This document shows, piece by piece, positions 53,268-61,319 of a stretch of DNA of 64,000 bases (the first letter of the stretch is position 1; every line of letters starts with the position of its first letter). Position numbers and translations under genes: made by a program. Source of the stretch: Candidatus Physcocola equi (GTDB taxonomy: Bacteria; Bacteroidota; Bacteroidia; Bacteroidales; Paludibacteraceae); the NCBI GenBank assembly GCA_018064855.1, contig JAGHUM010000068.1, forward strand, positions 20,276-84,275. Reading direction: 5' to 3'. Below the pieces are notes generated by a model that was given only the letters and a program-made list of their open reading frames with translations, had not been told where the DNA came from and searched no databases.

Positions 53268-54269
53268 TTAGGAATTGAGTTCCACGTATTTCTTGAAGTT
53301 GCTCCATGCTTTGCCGCTATCGATACTTTCGCGGGCAATGTCGATACATTCCTGAATGCTTTTATCTTGTTCGATTGTTTTGATGGCAAAAGCAGCGTTT
53401 GCCAGCACGACGTTTTTCTGACTTGCCGATGCTGTGTTCTGAAGAACGGAGTCGAAAATGGCGATAGCGTCTTCTTTGGTCTGCTTGGCGCCTCCACAAA
53501 TTTCGCCAGGTCCTGCTTTGTCGAAACCTATTTGTTCTGGGGTGAACACTTTTTCAAAATCGTTGGAAGTCACCTTGAAGTCGCCAGTGAGCGAGATTTC
53601 ATCGTATCCGTCGAGACTGTTGACGATGGAGTAGCGGATGCCAAGTTTCTGATATACGTTGCTGTAGAGACGCATTTGATTGAGGTTGGCAACGCCCAGC
53701 ATCTGGTAGTCTGGCTGAGACGGATTGACCAAAGGGCCCAACAAATTGAAGCAGGTTGGGATTTGAAGCGCTTTTCTGATTGGACCAACAAACTTCATGG
53801 CACGAGCAAAAAGTTGTGCGTGCAGGTAGATGAAATTGCATTCGTCGAGCGAACGGAGAATTTGGTCGTGGTCGGCTGTGAATTTCACGCCATGACCTTC
53901 AATGACGTTACTTGCTCCGCTGACGGATGTCGCTGCATAGTTGCCGTGTTTTGCCACCTTATATCCGGCGCCGGCAACAACCGCACAGGCACAAGTGGAG
54001 ATATTGAATGTGTTTTTCCCGTCGCCTCCCGTGCCTACAATATCCAAAACCTTGAAAGGCTTGGTGTCAACTGGCACGCCAGTCTCAAGGATACCGTCGC
54101 GCAAACCTAACAGCTCATCTACTGTTATGCCTCGCATCTGAAGCGCCATGATAAAGGCGGTCATCTGTTCTTGTGAATATTGTTCTTTTGTGATGTTCAA
54201 AAGAATTTGCTTGGTCTCTTCACGGGTGAACTCGTCGTGGTTGACGAGACGTGTAAGTATTTGTTTCAT
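53268..54269 (-). CDS. trpD: Anthranilate phosphoribosyltransferase
   Basis: 333 residues. Attaches phosphoribose to anthranilate. Seen: the PRPP loop DIVGTGGDGKNTFNIST, KHGNYAATSVSGASNVIEGHGV, FARAMKFVGPIRKALQIPTCFNLLGPLVNPS and the metal-binding DEISLTG. Not fused to TrpG. 51 bases after trpG, 12 bases before trpC. Confidence 0.95.
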   Translation of the reverse strand: MKQILTRLVNHDEFTREETKQILLNITKEQYSQEQMTAFIMALQMRGITVDELLGLRDGILETGVPVDTKPFKVLDIVGTGGDGKNTFNISTCACAVVAGAGYKVAKHGNYAATSVSGASNVIEGHGVKFTADHDQILRSLDECNFIYLHAQLFARAMKFVGPIRKALQIPTCFNLLGPLVNPSQPDYQMLGVANLNQMRLYSNVYQKLGIRYSIVNSLDGYDEISLTGDFKVTSNDFEKVFTPEQIGFDKAGPGEICGGAKQTKEDAIAIFDSVLQNTASASQKNVVLANAAFAIKTIEQDKSIQECIDIARESIDSGKAWSNFKKYVELNS

Positions 54270-54320
54270 AAAAAAACTGCTGAGTTGAAATTCTTGTTTG
54301 GTGATTGTTTCGTGGCTTTA

Positions 54321-54890
54321 TTATCCTTTGTGAGAAAGCCAATTTTTGATCATCTCATTCCCATCAGGAGTCAATACACTTTCCGGATGAAACTGGATGC
54401 CGTGGATGTCGTATTCTTTGTGCTTCAGTCCCATAATATATCCTTCCTCACTTTCGGCTGTGATTTCAAGGCATTTTGGAAAGCCCTCTTTGTCAACTAC
54501 CCACGAGTGGTAACGGCCGATTTGCACGTTGCCCTCTGAATTGCCGAAAATATAATCGTTGCCGAGTGTGTGGCAGGGAGTTTGCACCCCATGATAAACT
54601 TGGCTGAGATTGGTGAGTTTGCCGCCAAAGGCTTCTCCGATTGCCTGATGTCCGAGGCATACGCCCAATATAGGTTTCTTGCCAGCATAGTTTCGGATGA
54701 CATCGAGGAGCAGACCGGCTTCTGATGGAATGCCCGGGCCAGGGGAAAGAATGATTTTATCGAACGTCTCGAGTTGTTTCATTTCAAACTGGTCGTTTCG
54801 GTAAACCGTCACTTCGGCGCCGAGTTCCTTCACCAAGTGGGAAAGATTGTAAGTGAAAGAGTCGTAGTTGTCTATGATTACTATTTTCAT
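54321..54890 (-). CDS. trpG: Anthranilate synthase glutamine amidotransferase subunit
   Basis: 189 residues. Supplies ammonia to TrpE. Seen: IDNYDSFTYNLSHLVKELG, LSPGPGIPSEAG, the nucleophile loop GVCLGHQAIGEAFGG and the His-Glu pair in HGIQFHPESVLTPDG. It may also serve 4-amino-4-deoxychorismate synthase (PabA role), as is common when only one such gene exists, but that cannot be judged here. Confidence 0.95.
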   Translation of the reverse strand: MKIVIIDNYDSFTYNLSHLVKELGAEVTVYRNDQFEMKQLETFDKIILSPGPGIPSEAGLLLDVIRNYAGKKPILGVCLGHQAIGEAFGGKLTNLSQVYHGVQTPCHTLGNDYIFGNSEGNVQIGRYHSWVVDKEGFPKCLEITAESEEGYIMGLKHKEYDIHGIQFHPESVLTPDGNEMIKNWLSHKG

Positions 54891-54906
54891 TGTGTCTCCT
54901 TTCTGT

Positions 54907-56301
54907 TTACATGTTTTCCGCCATGATGATGGCTTTTTTCAGCGCTCCCAATTTGCTGTTGACCTCTTGCAACTCATATTCGTCGTTGCTCTTGGCAACC
55001 ACACCGCAACCCGCTTGGAACCAAAGTTCTCCGTTTCTGCTGACGAAAGAGCGAATGGTGATGGCTTGGTTGAGGTTCCTGTTGAGCCCGATGAATCCGA
55101 TGCAACCACCATAGGCGCCACGGTTGTGTGGCTCCATTTCACTGATGAGCTGCATTGCACGGACTTTAGGCGCTCCGCTCAAAGTACCGGCAGGAAATGT
55201 GTCAATGAATGCCTTGATAGGATCTGCACCATTCTCCAGTTGTCCGCTGACGCGACTCACAAGGTGAATGACATGGCTGTAGTATTGCATATCTTTGTAG
55301 AAGTCCACTTTGACGTCGTGACAGTTGCGGCTGAGGTCGTTTCTTGCCAAATCGACGAGCATGACGTGTTCGGCATTCTCTTTGGGGTCGTTGCGAAGGA
55401 AGATGGCGTTTTTCTCGTCTTGCTCCTTGTTGCCTGTGCGTTTTGTTGTGCCGGCAATAGGATCGATATATGCCCTCCCGTTTTCGATGCGGCAGTGTGT
55501 TTCAGGGGATGACCCGAAGATGCGGAAACCGCCAAAGTCGAAATAGAAGAGGTATGGACTTGGGTTGATGCTTCGGAGCGCGCGGTAAAGTTTGAAATCG
55601 TCGCCTTCATATTTCTGAATGAAACGGCGGGATGGCACGATTTGAAACACATCGCCACGAAGACAGTGCTTTACACACTTGCGGATAGTGGCTTTGAACT
55701 CTTCATCGGTAACTGTGCTGGAGGTGTCTCCCACAGGTCTGAAACTGAAGGTGCGAATGTTGTTGCGGTTGAGATTTTTCTCCGTTTCGTCGATATGGTC
55801 GTTTTCTCCTTCATTCAGCAATTCAATGATGGTCATCTTGTTGTTGAAGTGGTCGAACATGATGACCGTTTTGAACAAGATGTAAAGCATATCCGGGGCG
55901 TCGTTTTTCGCTTCCGTGGTGTCTTTCACATCAATGTTTTCAAAGTAACGAACTGCATTGAATGTGGTATAACCATACAAGCCGCAGAAATTTGAATCTG
56001 GGCCTTCAACGTGGATCTCGTTCAGAAAATCGTTGATGGCTTTATCGCTGAGGTAATCTTTGTTGACGTCGCGTTCGGTTTTGCTGCCATCCGGGAATTG
56101 GCAAATGGCTTTGCCATGGTTGATGGCGACAGAAGCGATAGGCTGAATGCCAATGAACGAACGACTGTTTTCTCCGCTATGGTAGTCCGAACTTTCCATA
56201 AGTGCGCTTTGCGGATAGAAATCTCGCAAATTCATATATGCACTAACGGGAGTGCACATATCCGCCAGGAAAGATTTGCTTTTGGTCGTATAACTGAACA
56301 T
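54907..56301 (-). CDS. trpE: Anthranilate synthase component I
   Basis: 464 residues. Converts chorismate to anthranilate with ammonia from TrpG. Seen: SADYHSGENSRSFIGIQP-type N-terminus (Trp feedback site region; here LMESSDYHSGENSRSFIG), VVPSRRF-type block (FQIVPSRRFIQKYEG), PSPYLFYFDFGGFRIFGSSPE, IDPIAGTTKRTGNKEQDE, LVDLARNDLSRNC, LSGAPKVRAMQLISE and the end RAYGGCIGF-type block (NRGAYGGCIGF). Between trpB (18 bases) and trpG (16 bases). Confidence 0.95.
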   Translation of the reverse strand: MFSYTTKSKSFLADMCTPVSAYMNLRDFYPQSALMESSDYHSGENSRSFIGIQPIASVAINHGKAICQFPDGSKTERDVNKDYLSDKAINDFLNEIHVEGPDSNFCGLYGYTTFNAVRYFENIDVKDTTEAKNDAPDMLYILFKTVIMFDHFNNKMTIIELLNEGENDHIDETEKNLNRNNIRTFSFRPVGDTSSTVTDEEFKATIRKCVKHCLRGDVFQIVPSRRFIQKYEGDDFKLYRALRSINPSPYLFYFDFGGFRIFGSSPETHCRIENGRAYIDPIAGTTKRTGNKEQDEKNAIFLRNDPKENAEHVMLVDLARNDLSRNCHDVKVDFYKDMQYYSHVIHLVSRVSGQLENGADPIKAFIDTFPAGTLSGAPKVRAMQLISEMEPHNRGAYGGCIGFIGLNRNLNQAITIRSFVSRNGELWFQAGCGVVAKSNDEYELQEVNSKLGALKKAIIMAENM

Positions 56302-56319
56302 TTCAGAATCGTTTAAAGT

Positions 56320-57513
56320 TTATTCGCCAAGATGGAAGTAATTGGCATAAGTGTTCATGTCTTTGTCTCCACGTCCGGAAACTGTGAGAACAACTACATC
56401 GTCTTTTTTGAATTTGCATTTAGGAAGGACAGCCAAGGCGTGTGCGCTTTCAATAGCAGGGATAATACCTTCAGTTTTGGTGAGGTCGAGAGCTGCGTTG
56501 AGCGCTTCATCATCGGTGATGGCATATACTTTTGATCGTCCTTTTTCAGCAAGGAATGCGTGAATAGGTCCAACGCCAGGATAGTCGAGACCTGCAGATA
56601 CAGAGAATGCTTCTGCAATCTGTCCGTCTTCGTCCATCATGATGAGCGTGCGGCTGCCATGAAGCACGCCTTCTCGCCCAAGGTGGATAGTGGCGGCGCT
56701 CTTTGTCATGTCGTCAAGACCTTCGCCTGCAGCTTCCGCAGCGATGAGTTTGACCTCCTCGTTTTCAATATAATGATAGAAAGTTCCGGCGGCATTGCTG
56801 CCTCCGCCCACGCAGGCAATCAGGTAGTCTGGATTCTCTCTGCCTTCCTGTGCTTTGAGTTGTTTTTTGATTTCTTCGCTGATGACCGATTGGAAACGTG
56901 CCACCATGTCTGGAAATGGATGTGGACCAACAACAGAACCAATGATGTAGTGTGTGTCGGCTGGGTTGCAGCACCAGTCGCGAATAGCCTCGTTGGTGGC
57001 GTCTTTGAGAGTTCCGTTTCCTGAAGTGACAGGGATTACCTCCGCACCCAACATACGCATACGTTGCACATTCAGGTATTGGCGTTTTACGTCGGTCGCT
57101 CCCATGTAAACCACACATTTCATATTCATAAGGGCGCATACTGTAGCGGTGCCTACACCATGCTGTCCAGCTCCGGTTTCGGCAACGATACGTGTCTTCC
57201 CCATCTTCTTGGCCAGCAACAACTGACCAAGCGCATTGTTGAGTTTGTGCGCGCCGGTGTGGCAGAGGTCTTCACGTTTCAAATAGATCTTTGCTCCGTA
57301 TTTCTCGCTAAGTCTTTTTGCAAAGTAAAGTGGGGTAGGACGACCAACATAGTCGTGAAGGAGCTGCTCCAATTCTGCCTTGAATGAAGGCTCGTTCATG
57401 ATTTTGAGGTAGTTCTCTTTTAATTCTGTAATGTTCTTTTGGAGAATTTCGGGAACATAGGCTCCACCGAAACGGCCATAATAGCCTTTCTCGTTGATTG
57501 CGTATTTTTCCAT
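56320..57513 (-). CDS. trpB: Tryptophan synthase beta subunit
   Basis: 397 residues, the TrpB1 class that pairs with TrpA. Joins indole and serine using PLP. Seen: [29 protein letters not shown], the PLP lysine in [25 protein letters not shown], the phosphate-binding [15 protein letters not shown] and [10 protein letters not shown]. In this phylum trpB leads the operon. It is preceded by a leader peptide gene and an attenuator. Confidence 0.97.
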   Translation of the reverse strand: MEKYAINEKGYYGRFGGAYVPEILQKNITELKENYLKIMNEPSFKAELEQLLHDYVGRPTPLYFAKRLSEKYGAKIYLKREDLCHTGAHKLNNALGQLLLAKKMGKTRIVAETGAGQHGVGTATVCALMNMKCVVYMGATDVKRQYLNVQRMRMLGAEVIPVTSGNGTLKDATNEAIRDWCCNPADTHYIIGSVVGPHPFPDMVARFQSVISEEIKKQLKAQEGRENPDYLIACVGGGSNAAGTFYHYIENEEVKLIAAEAAGEGLDDMTKSAATIHLGREGVLHGSRTLIMMDEDGQIAEAFSVSAGLDYPGVGPIHAFLAEKGRSKVYAITDDEALNAALDLTKTEGIIPAIESAHALAVLPKCKFKKDDVVVLTVSGRGDKDMNTYANYFHLGE

Positions 57514-57561
57514 TTTATATTTTTTTTATTATTTCAAATTGGTTGGAGAGAAAACTGAAAT

Positions 57562-57595
57562 AAAAAAGGTCTGTCGTGAGTTCCGACAGACCTTT
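57562..57595 (-). terminator. trp operon attenuator (terminator hairpin in the leader)
   Basis: AAAGGTCTGTCG (57565-57576) pairs perfectly with CGACAGACCTTT (57584-57595), loop of seven. Read leftward the 12-bp stem is followed by six T. It sits between the trp promoter and trpB, 40 bases after the leader-peptide stop. The leader also carries, around that stop (57633-57640), an 8-base stretch complementary to the loop and inner right arm of this hairpin (57574-57581), a possible antiterminator contact. Confidence 0.85.
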
Positions 57596-57634
57596 ATGTT
57601 GTTAATGCTTAGCTAACACACAAGGAGGAGCGAC

Positions 57635-57694
57635 TCACGAATTTTTATTCCGCAAGCGCCACCACCAAAAGTTATTTGAACTAAACTGATTCAT
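57635..57694 (-). CDS. trpL: trp leader peptide with three consecutive Trp codons
   Basis: 19 codons, ATG at 57692-57694 and TGA at 57635-57637: MNQFSSNNFWWWRLRNKNS. Three adjacent TGG codons (residues 10-12) in a 19-residue peptide directly before the trp terminator hairpin are the classic mark of ribosome-mediated attenuation: lack of charged tRNA-Trp stalls the ribosome there and lets transcription reach trpB. The Trp codons (GGUGGUGGCG) can pair with CGCUCCUCC just after the stop, giving a 1:2 stem as in the enterobacterial model. The start lies about 16 bases after the expected transcription start; there is no Shine-Dalgarno. Confidence 0.85.
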   Translation of the reverse strand: MNQFSSNNFWWWRLRNKNS

Positions 57695-57715
57695 GTTTTC
57701 TATTCTTTGTTTTTG

Positions 57716-57723
57716 CAAAGTTA
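57716..57723 (-). promoter_or_regulatory. -7 box of the trp operon
   Basis: The minus strand reads TAACTTTG (TAnnTTTG). A TTG lies 23 bases upstream instead of 19-20. The predicted start is near 57710, just before trpL. The rest of the 358-base gap to 58082 holds only AT-rich sequence and the next gene's promoter. Confidence 0.6.
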
Positions 57724-58032
57724 AATAAAAAATGAAATGATTGTAACAAATAATTGAAAAAAATACGATTCTTTAACACGGCTCATTCATTTGCTAGCGA
57801 TTTTTATTCTCTTTTTCTCTTGTTTGCCACTTTTAGATGTGACGATATGCCCATCTTGCCGAAAAAAACGACCACTTGGAAATGAATATGAGGTGGAAAA
57901 AATGATGAGGGGAGTGGAGAATGACAAAGGAAACGTCCGGTGCTAGAATCAAAATGAAATTGATAAACGACATCCCTTAATTATTGTTCCAAAAATTAAT
58001 CGTAATATTGACAATATGTTAGTAAGTATTAT

Positions 58033-58040
58033 TATATTTG
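58033..58040 (+). promoter_or_regulatory. -7 box of the C10 protease operon
   Basis: TATATTTG matches TAnnTTTG. A TTG lies 22 bases upstream (58008-58010). The leader to the ATG at 58082 is about 35 bases. Confidence 0.5.
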
Positions 58041-58081
58041 CAAATAAGTTTTTTTAACATTTGTAATATACATATATAAAC

Positions 58082-58897
58082 ATGAAAAAAATCATTAACA
58101 TTACCACTCTCGGTTTGTTTTTCCTATTTCAAAATGTTAGCGCTCAATGGAATGTTCATAATAATGGTATAACAACTGCAACTCCTGTAACAATAGGAAG
58201 TAATAATGTATATACCAATGAACTATTGCACATTGAGCCAAATTCAACGTCAAATTATTCTTTATATGTTAAAAATTCATCAACAACAGCTTATGGGCCT
58301 GCCTTAGGAATTACAGGCAATTCTGATATCGACATATTCGCAAATTCAATAAAAATTTCTCCCAATGGGAGTACCTATTCTCCATATTTATTAGTTTCTA
58401 GGAATTCAGGTATCATGCTTGAATGTACTGGATATCCTTCGGGAGACAGAAAAATCATATTTTCAGCACCTAACGGATTTTATTTTTCACAGGGAAACAT
58501 TGGTATTTCGCACGCTCCACATAGTGATTATAAATTGTTTGTGAATGGCTCGATTTACTGTGCTACAGAGTTGAAAGTCGGTGATGTTGCAGCGTCAACA
58601 ATCAACGCAGACACACTTAAAACACGTGATGTTTTTGTTGATAGAAACGAAATGGCAGATTATGTCTTTGACTTAAACTATAATCTACCAAAACTTGAAG
58701 AACTTGAAGAATATGTAAAAGAAAATCACCACCTTCCAGGAATACCTTCTGCAATCGAAATGAAAGAGAATGGTCTCAGTGTTGCTGAAATGGATAATCT
58801 GCTACTCCAAAAAATCGAAGAACTGACTTTGTATCTCATAGAGATGAAAAAAGAAAACGATAATCTTAAACAACGTTTAGAAGAATTGGAACAATGA
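58082..58897 (+). CDS. Exported protein with endosialidase-chaperone-like (tail-fibre type) C-terminus
   Basis: 271 residues with a signal peptide ending NVSAQ. The middle is Ser/Asn/Thr-rich and beta-like, with phage-fibre flavour (SLYVKNSSTTAYGPALGITG, KLFVNGSIYCATELKV). The end, about 195-271, has MADYVFDLNYNLPKLEELEEYVKENHHLPGIPSA, which recurs in many Bacteroidetes surface proteins and resembles the intramolecular-chaperone region of tail spikes; the last 35 residues are a coiled coil. Probably a surface structure or adhesin. AT-rich compared with the core genes. It overlaps the next gene by 4 bases. Confidence 0.75.
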   Translation: MKKIINITTLGLFFLFQNVSAQWNVHNNGITTATPVTIGSNNVYTNELLHIEPNSTSNYSLYVKNSSTTAYGPALGITGNSDIDIFANSIKISPNGSTYSPYLLVSRNSGIMLECTGYPSGDRKIIFSAPNGFYFSQGNIGISHAPHSDYKLFVNGSIYCATELKVGDVAASTINADTLKTRDVFVDRNEMADYVFDLNYNLPKLEELEEYVKENHHLPGIPSAIEMKENGLSVAEMDNLLLQKIEELTLYLIEMKKENDNLKQRLEELEQ

Positions 58898-59223
58898 AAT
58901 ATTTATCACTATATACGCTAGCTCTTTTTTTTCTTCAAGGATCATGTGTAAGACGACATGATTTGGATATAGAAGATAAAAAATTTGACTATATTTTTAA
59001 ACCCAATGAGTCAGATTCGTTATTGTTTTCAGAAGCAAAAAGACTAAACAATGGGTATTATTATGATCAAAGATTCTTTAGCTACGAAGAGGTTTTGTTA
59101 CTTCAAGAATGCTGGAAAAGAAGGTTACAAGATTATCGTTCTGATACTATTAATATTTATAATTACTATAACGAACTTATAATTAATAATCAAATAGAAA
59201 CAATGTTTGAACGTATAAGATGA
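58894..59223 (+). CDS. Small putative lipoprotein, possible partner of the C10 protease
   Basis: 109 residues. The short hydrophobic start ends in LQGSC, a lipobox-like site, so it is probably lipid-anchored after Cys18. The body is charged and Tyr-rich with no family I recognise. It is coupled by ATGA overlaps to genes on both sides. C10 proteases of streptococci and Bacteroides are often encoded beside a small inhibitor; the coupling and size make an inhibitor or chaperone role plausible here, but there is no sequence evidence beyond position. Confidence 0.6.
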   Translation: MKYLSLYTLALFFLQGSCVRRHDLDIEDKKFDYIFKPNESDSLLFSEAKRLNNGYYYDQRFFSYEEVLLLQECWKRRLQDYRSDTINIYNYYNELIINNQIETMFERIR

Positions 59224-60908
59224 ATAGAATTTACTTAATACTAATTATTTATCTTTGTTGTAATTCGATAAAAGCATCAGATTATATTGAAGGTGATCAC
59301 CTTCTTACAATTAAAGGAAGTGATATTCTATGGGGACAAAGTTATAATAATGAAGGAAACTGTTATCCGGCATATAATTCGGCATGTCCATCAGGATATT
59401 CGGGGGATCCGTGTGGTCATAATTACGTGGGGTGTGGAGCCGTAGCAATGGGTATGTGTTTGAGGAAATGGGAATGGCCTTATGTTTCACAATATGGCTA
59501 CTATCGATGGGATCTCATGTATTCTCAATTGCGTACTGGACATACAGATTTCACGCCCAATTTTCTCAGAGACTGTGGGACAGCTTCAAATATTAGATAT
59601 GAAACTTTTTTAGGCGTTCATGAAATATTAGGTCGTCCAATAACAGGTTCATGGACATTGATTCGTGAATTAGAAAATGGCATAAACGCATTCGGATATA
59701 ATTCATTGAGATATAAAAAAGAAGATTGGAATTATGGAGACGCTTGGATTAATTTAATTAAATCAGAAATATCATGTGGAAGGCCTGTGTTGTTTTTCGG
59801 AGAAGATTTTGACGATATTCTATCAATTATTAGTTCACATTATTATGTAGTTGATGGTTATTATTCCAATCTATTTCATTGTAATTTTGGATGGAGAGGG
59901 AGTGACAACGCAAATTTTCAAAATATTTTGAATAGATTTAATCGTAATGTAGAAGTCATAGGTTTTTCTCCAAATTTTGTGGATTTACCAAATCTTGTTC
60001 AAGATGTTAATTTTGAAATCATAGATCAAAATGTACAGATTGCAGCAAAACATGTGATTTCTTTGCCTGCATCGGGTAAAGTTCTCGTGAACAACACTGA
60101 CAATAGACACATTGCATTAGTTGCTGGAGATTCAATCGTTTTGAAGAACGGCGTTCAACTCACTAATTGTCAATTAATTGTAAGGCCAGAATTGGCTAAA
60201 GCACAACACATCACATACCAACAAATAAATAATATTGTTCAAGGTCAATGTAGAAGAAGTCCAAATTACAATAATGTTCGATTTCATACACAAAATGCAG
60301 ACTCTTGGGAATGTAGTGTTTTTAATAGATATGGCGAAAGAATTTGGAGGAATGCAGGTGTTATTAGAAATGACACAGCATGTGTATGGGATGGATCGTC
60401 CGTAGATCCCCTTTTATATGCAGAAACATATTGGCTAGATGTGATTTTCAAGAATAGTTATGGATCGATAGTTAATGTTTCAACTCATGTAGCATATGAT
60501 TTATCTCCTTGCGTAATAAATTACGCACAACTTAACAGATTGATATCTCCTAATTGTGTGGATGGGGTTAATGATTTTTTAGAATTTGAAACTGATGCAG
60601 AAACATGGTCATGTAAGATTTTCAAAAGAAACGGAACACAAATTTGGTCCTCTAGCGGTAATGTTGTAGATGGGAGAGCAAAAGTCTGGGACGGTTCTGC
60701 ATTTAATTCCTCATATTTGACAAACGCAGAAAGATATAATTTTGAAGTCAAATTTCGTACATCTGATGGAGGATATGTGGAAACAACTGGAGATGTTTAC
60801 TATTTTAGTGGAGATTGCGTAAATGGGATTAACGATTCAGAGATAATGAGAAATATTGAAGAAATAGAAAGAATTATGCCAGGTAATTCCACTAGCTATA
60901 ATTATTGA
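59220..60908 (+). CDS. C10 (streptopain)-type cysteine protease without propeptide
   Basis: 562 residues with a signal peptide ending IKAS. The catalytic domain starts at once: LLTIKGSDILWGQSYNNEGNCYP matches the mature start of C10 enzymes. Catalytic Cys72 in GHNYVGCGAVAMGM, His207 in SSHYYVVDGYY, and FHCNFGWRG (Asn222, Trp225) match the C10 pattern GCVATA, H-(x)n-VDGY and NWGWGG. The usual propeptide of about 100 residues between signal and catalytic domain is absent. Residues about 340-440 and 440-540 are two related FlgD-Ig-like repeats (WECSVFNRYGERIW...VWDGSS and WSCKIFKRNGTQIW...VWDGSA). No obvious T9SS signal at the end. AT-rich, last of the coupled trio. Confidence 0.8.
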   Translation: MNRIYLILIIYLCCNSIKASDYIEGDHLLTIKGSDILWGQSYNNEGNCYPAYNSACPSGYSGDPCGHNYVGCGAVAMGMCLRKWEWPYVSQYGYYRWDLMYSQLRTGHTDFTPNFLRDCGTASNIRYETFLGVHEILGRPITGSWTLIRELENGINAFGYNSLRYKKEDWNYGDAWINLIKSEISCGRPVLFFGEDFDDILSIISSHYYVVDGYYSNLFHCNFGWRGSDNANFQNILNRFNRNVEVIGFSPNFVDLPNLVQDVNFEIIDQNVQIAAKHVISLPASGKVLVNNTDNRHIALVAGDSIVLKNGVQLTNCQLIVRPELAKAQHITYQQINNIVQGQCRRSPNYNNVRFHTQNADSWECSVFNRYGERIWRNAGVIRNDTACVWDGSSVDPLLYAETYWLDVIFKNSYGSIVNVSTHVAYDLSPCVINYAQLNRLISPNCVDGVNDFLEFETDAETWSCKIFKRNGTQIWSSSGNVVDGRAKVWDGSAFNSSYLTNAERYNFEVKFRTSDGGYVETTGDVYYFSGDCVNGINDSEIMRNIEEIERIMPGNSTSYNY

Positions 60909-61138
60909 GATCCCTATTAAATTTACCGACTACCGCTCCCGCACCTCAAAAATATAAATATTCAAGTCTGATTTCTGCTATTTGAAGCGTTTCCTCTCAC
61001 TGAAATAAAGAAAAAACGATTTGGAAATTTGGTAAATTGATGACATTCAACAATAGAAATACTCCCCCATACCGCACAGATGTGGGTTAGGAGACTGTTC
61101 TATATCCTTTATGAGTAAATGAAAGAGCCGTGATTCTC

Positions 61139-61303
61139 TTATTTCATTTTTGATGGGCAGTCTTTTTCTCCATATTTGGAACATCCAGGGCATTGGCCGC
61201 AACAACTGCATCCGGAGCCCTTCCCTGATATGAAACGAGAGATCTTCCGTATGGCAAAAGCAAGTGCAAAAAGACCGATGATGGCTACAATTATTTCCTG
61301 CAT
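61139..61303 (-). CDS. FeoB-associated Cys-rich membrane peptide
   Basis: 54 residues: one N-terminal transmembrane helix (IIVAIIGLFALAFAI), a basic turn (RKISRF), then a short tail with six Cys: GCSCCGQCPGCSK and KDC. This is the pattern of the small FeoB-associated Cys-rich proteins found after feoB in many Bacteroidetes and Firmicutes. It starts 16 bases after the feoAB stop, so it is co-transcribed. The Cys cluster may bind iron or help FeoB assemble; the function is not established. About 230 bases between this gene and the protease gene show no gene and no clear terminator. Confidence 0.85.
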   Translation of the reverse strand: MQEIIVAIIGLFALAFAIRKISRFISGKGSGCSCCGQCPGCSKYGEKDCPSKMK

Positions 61304-61319
61304 GGCAATGAAAAGGGAA

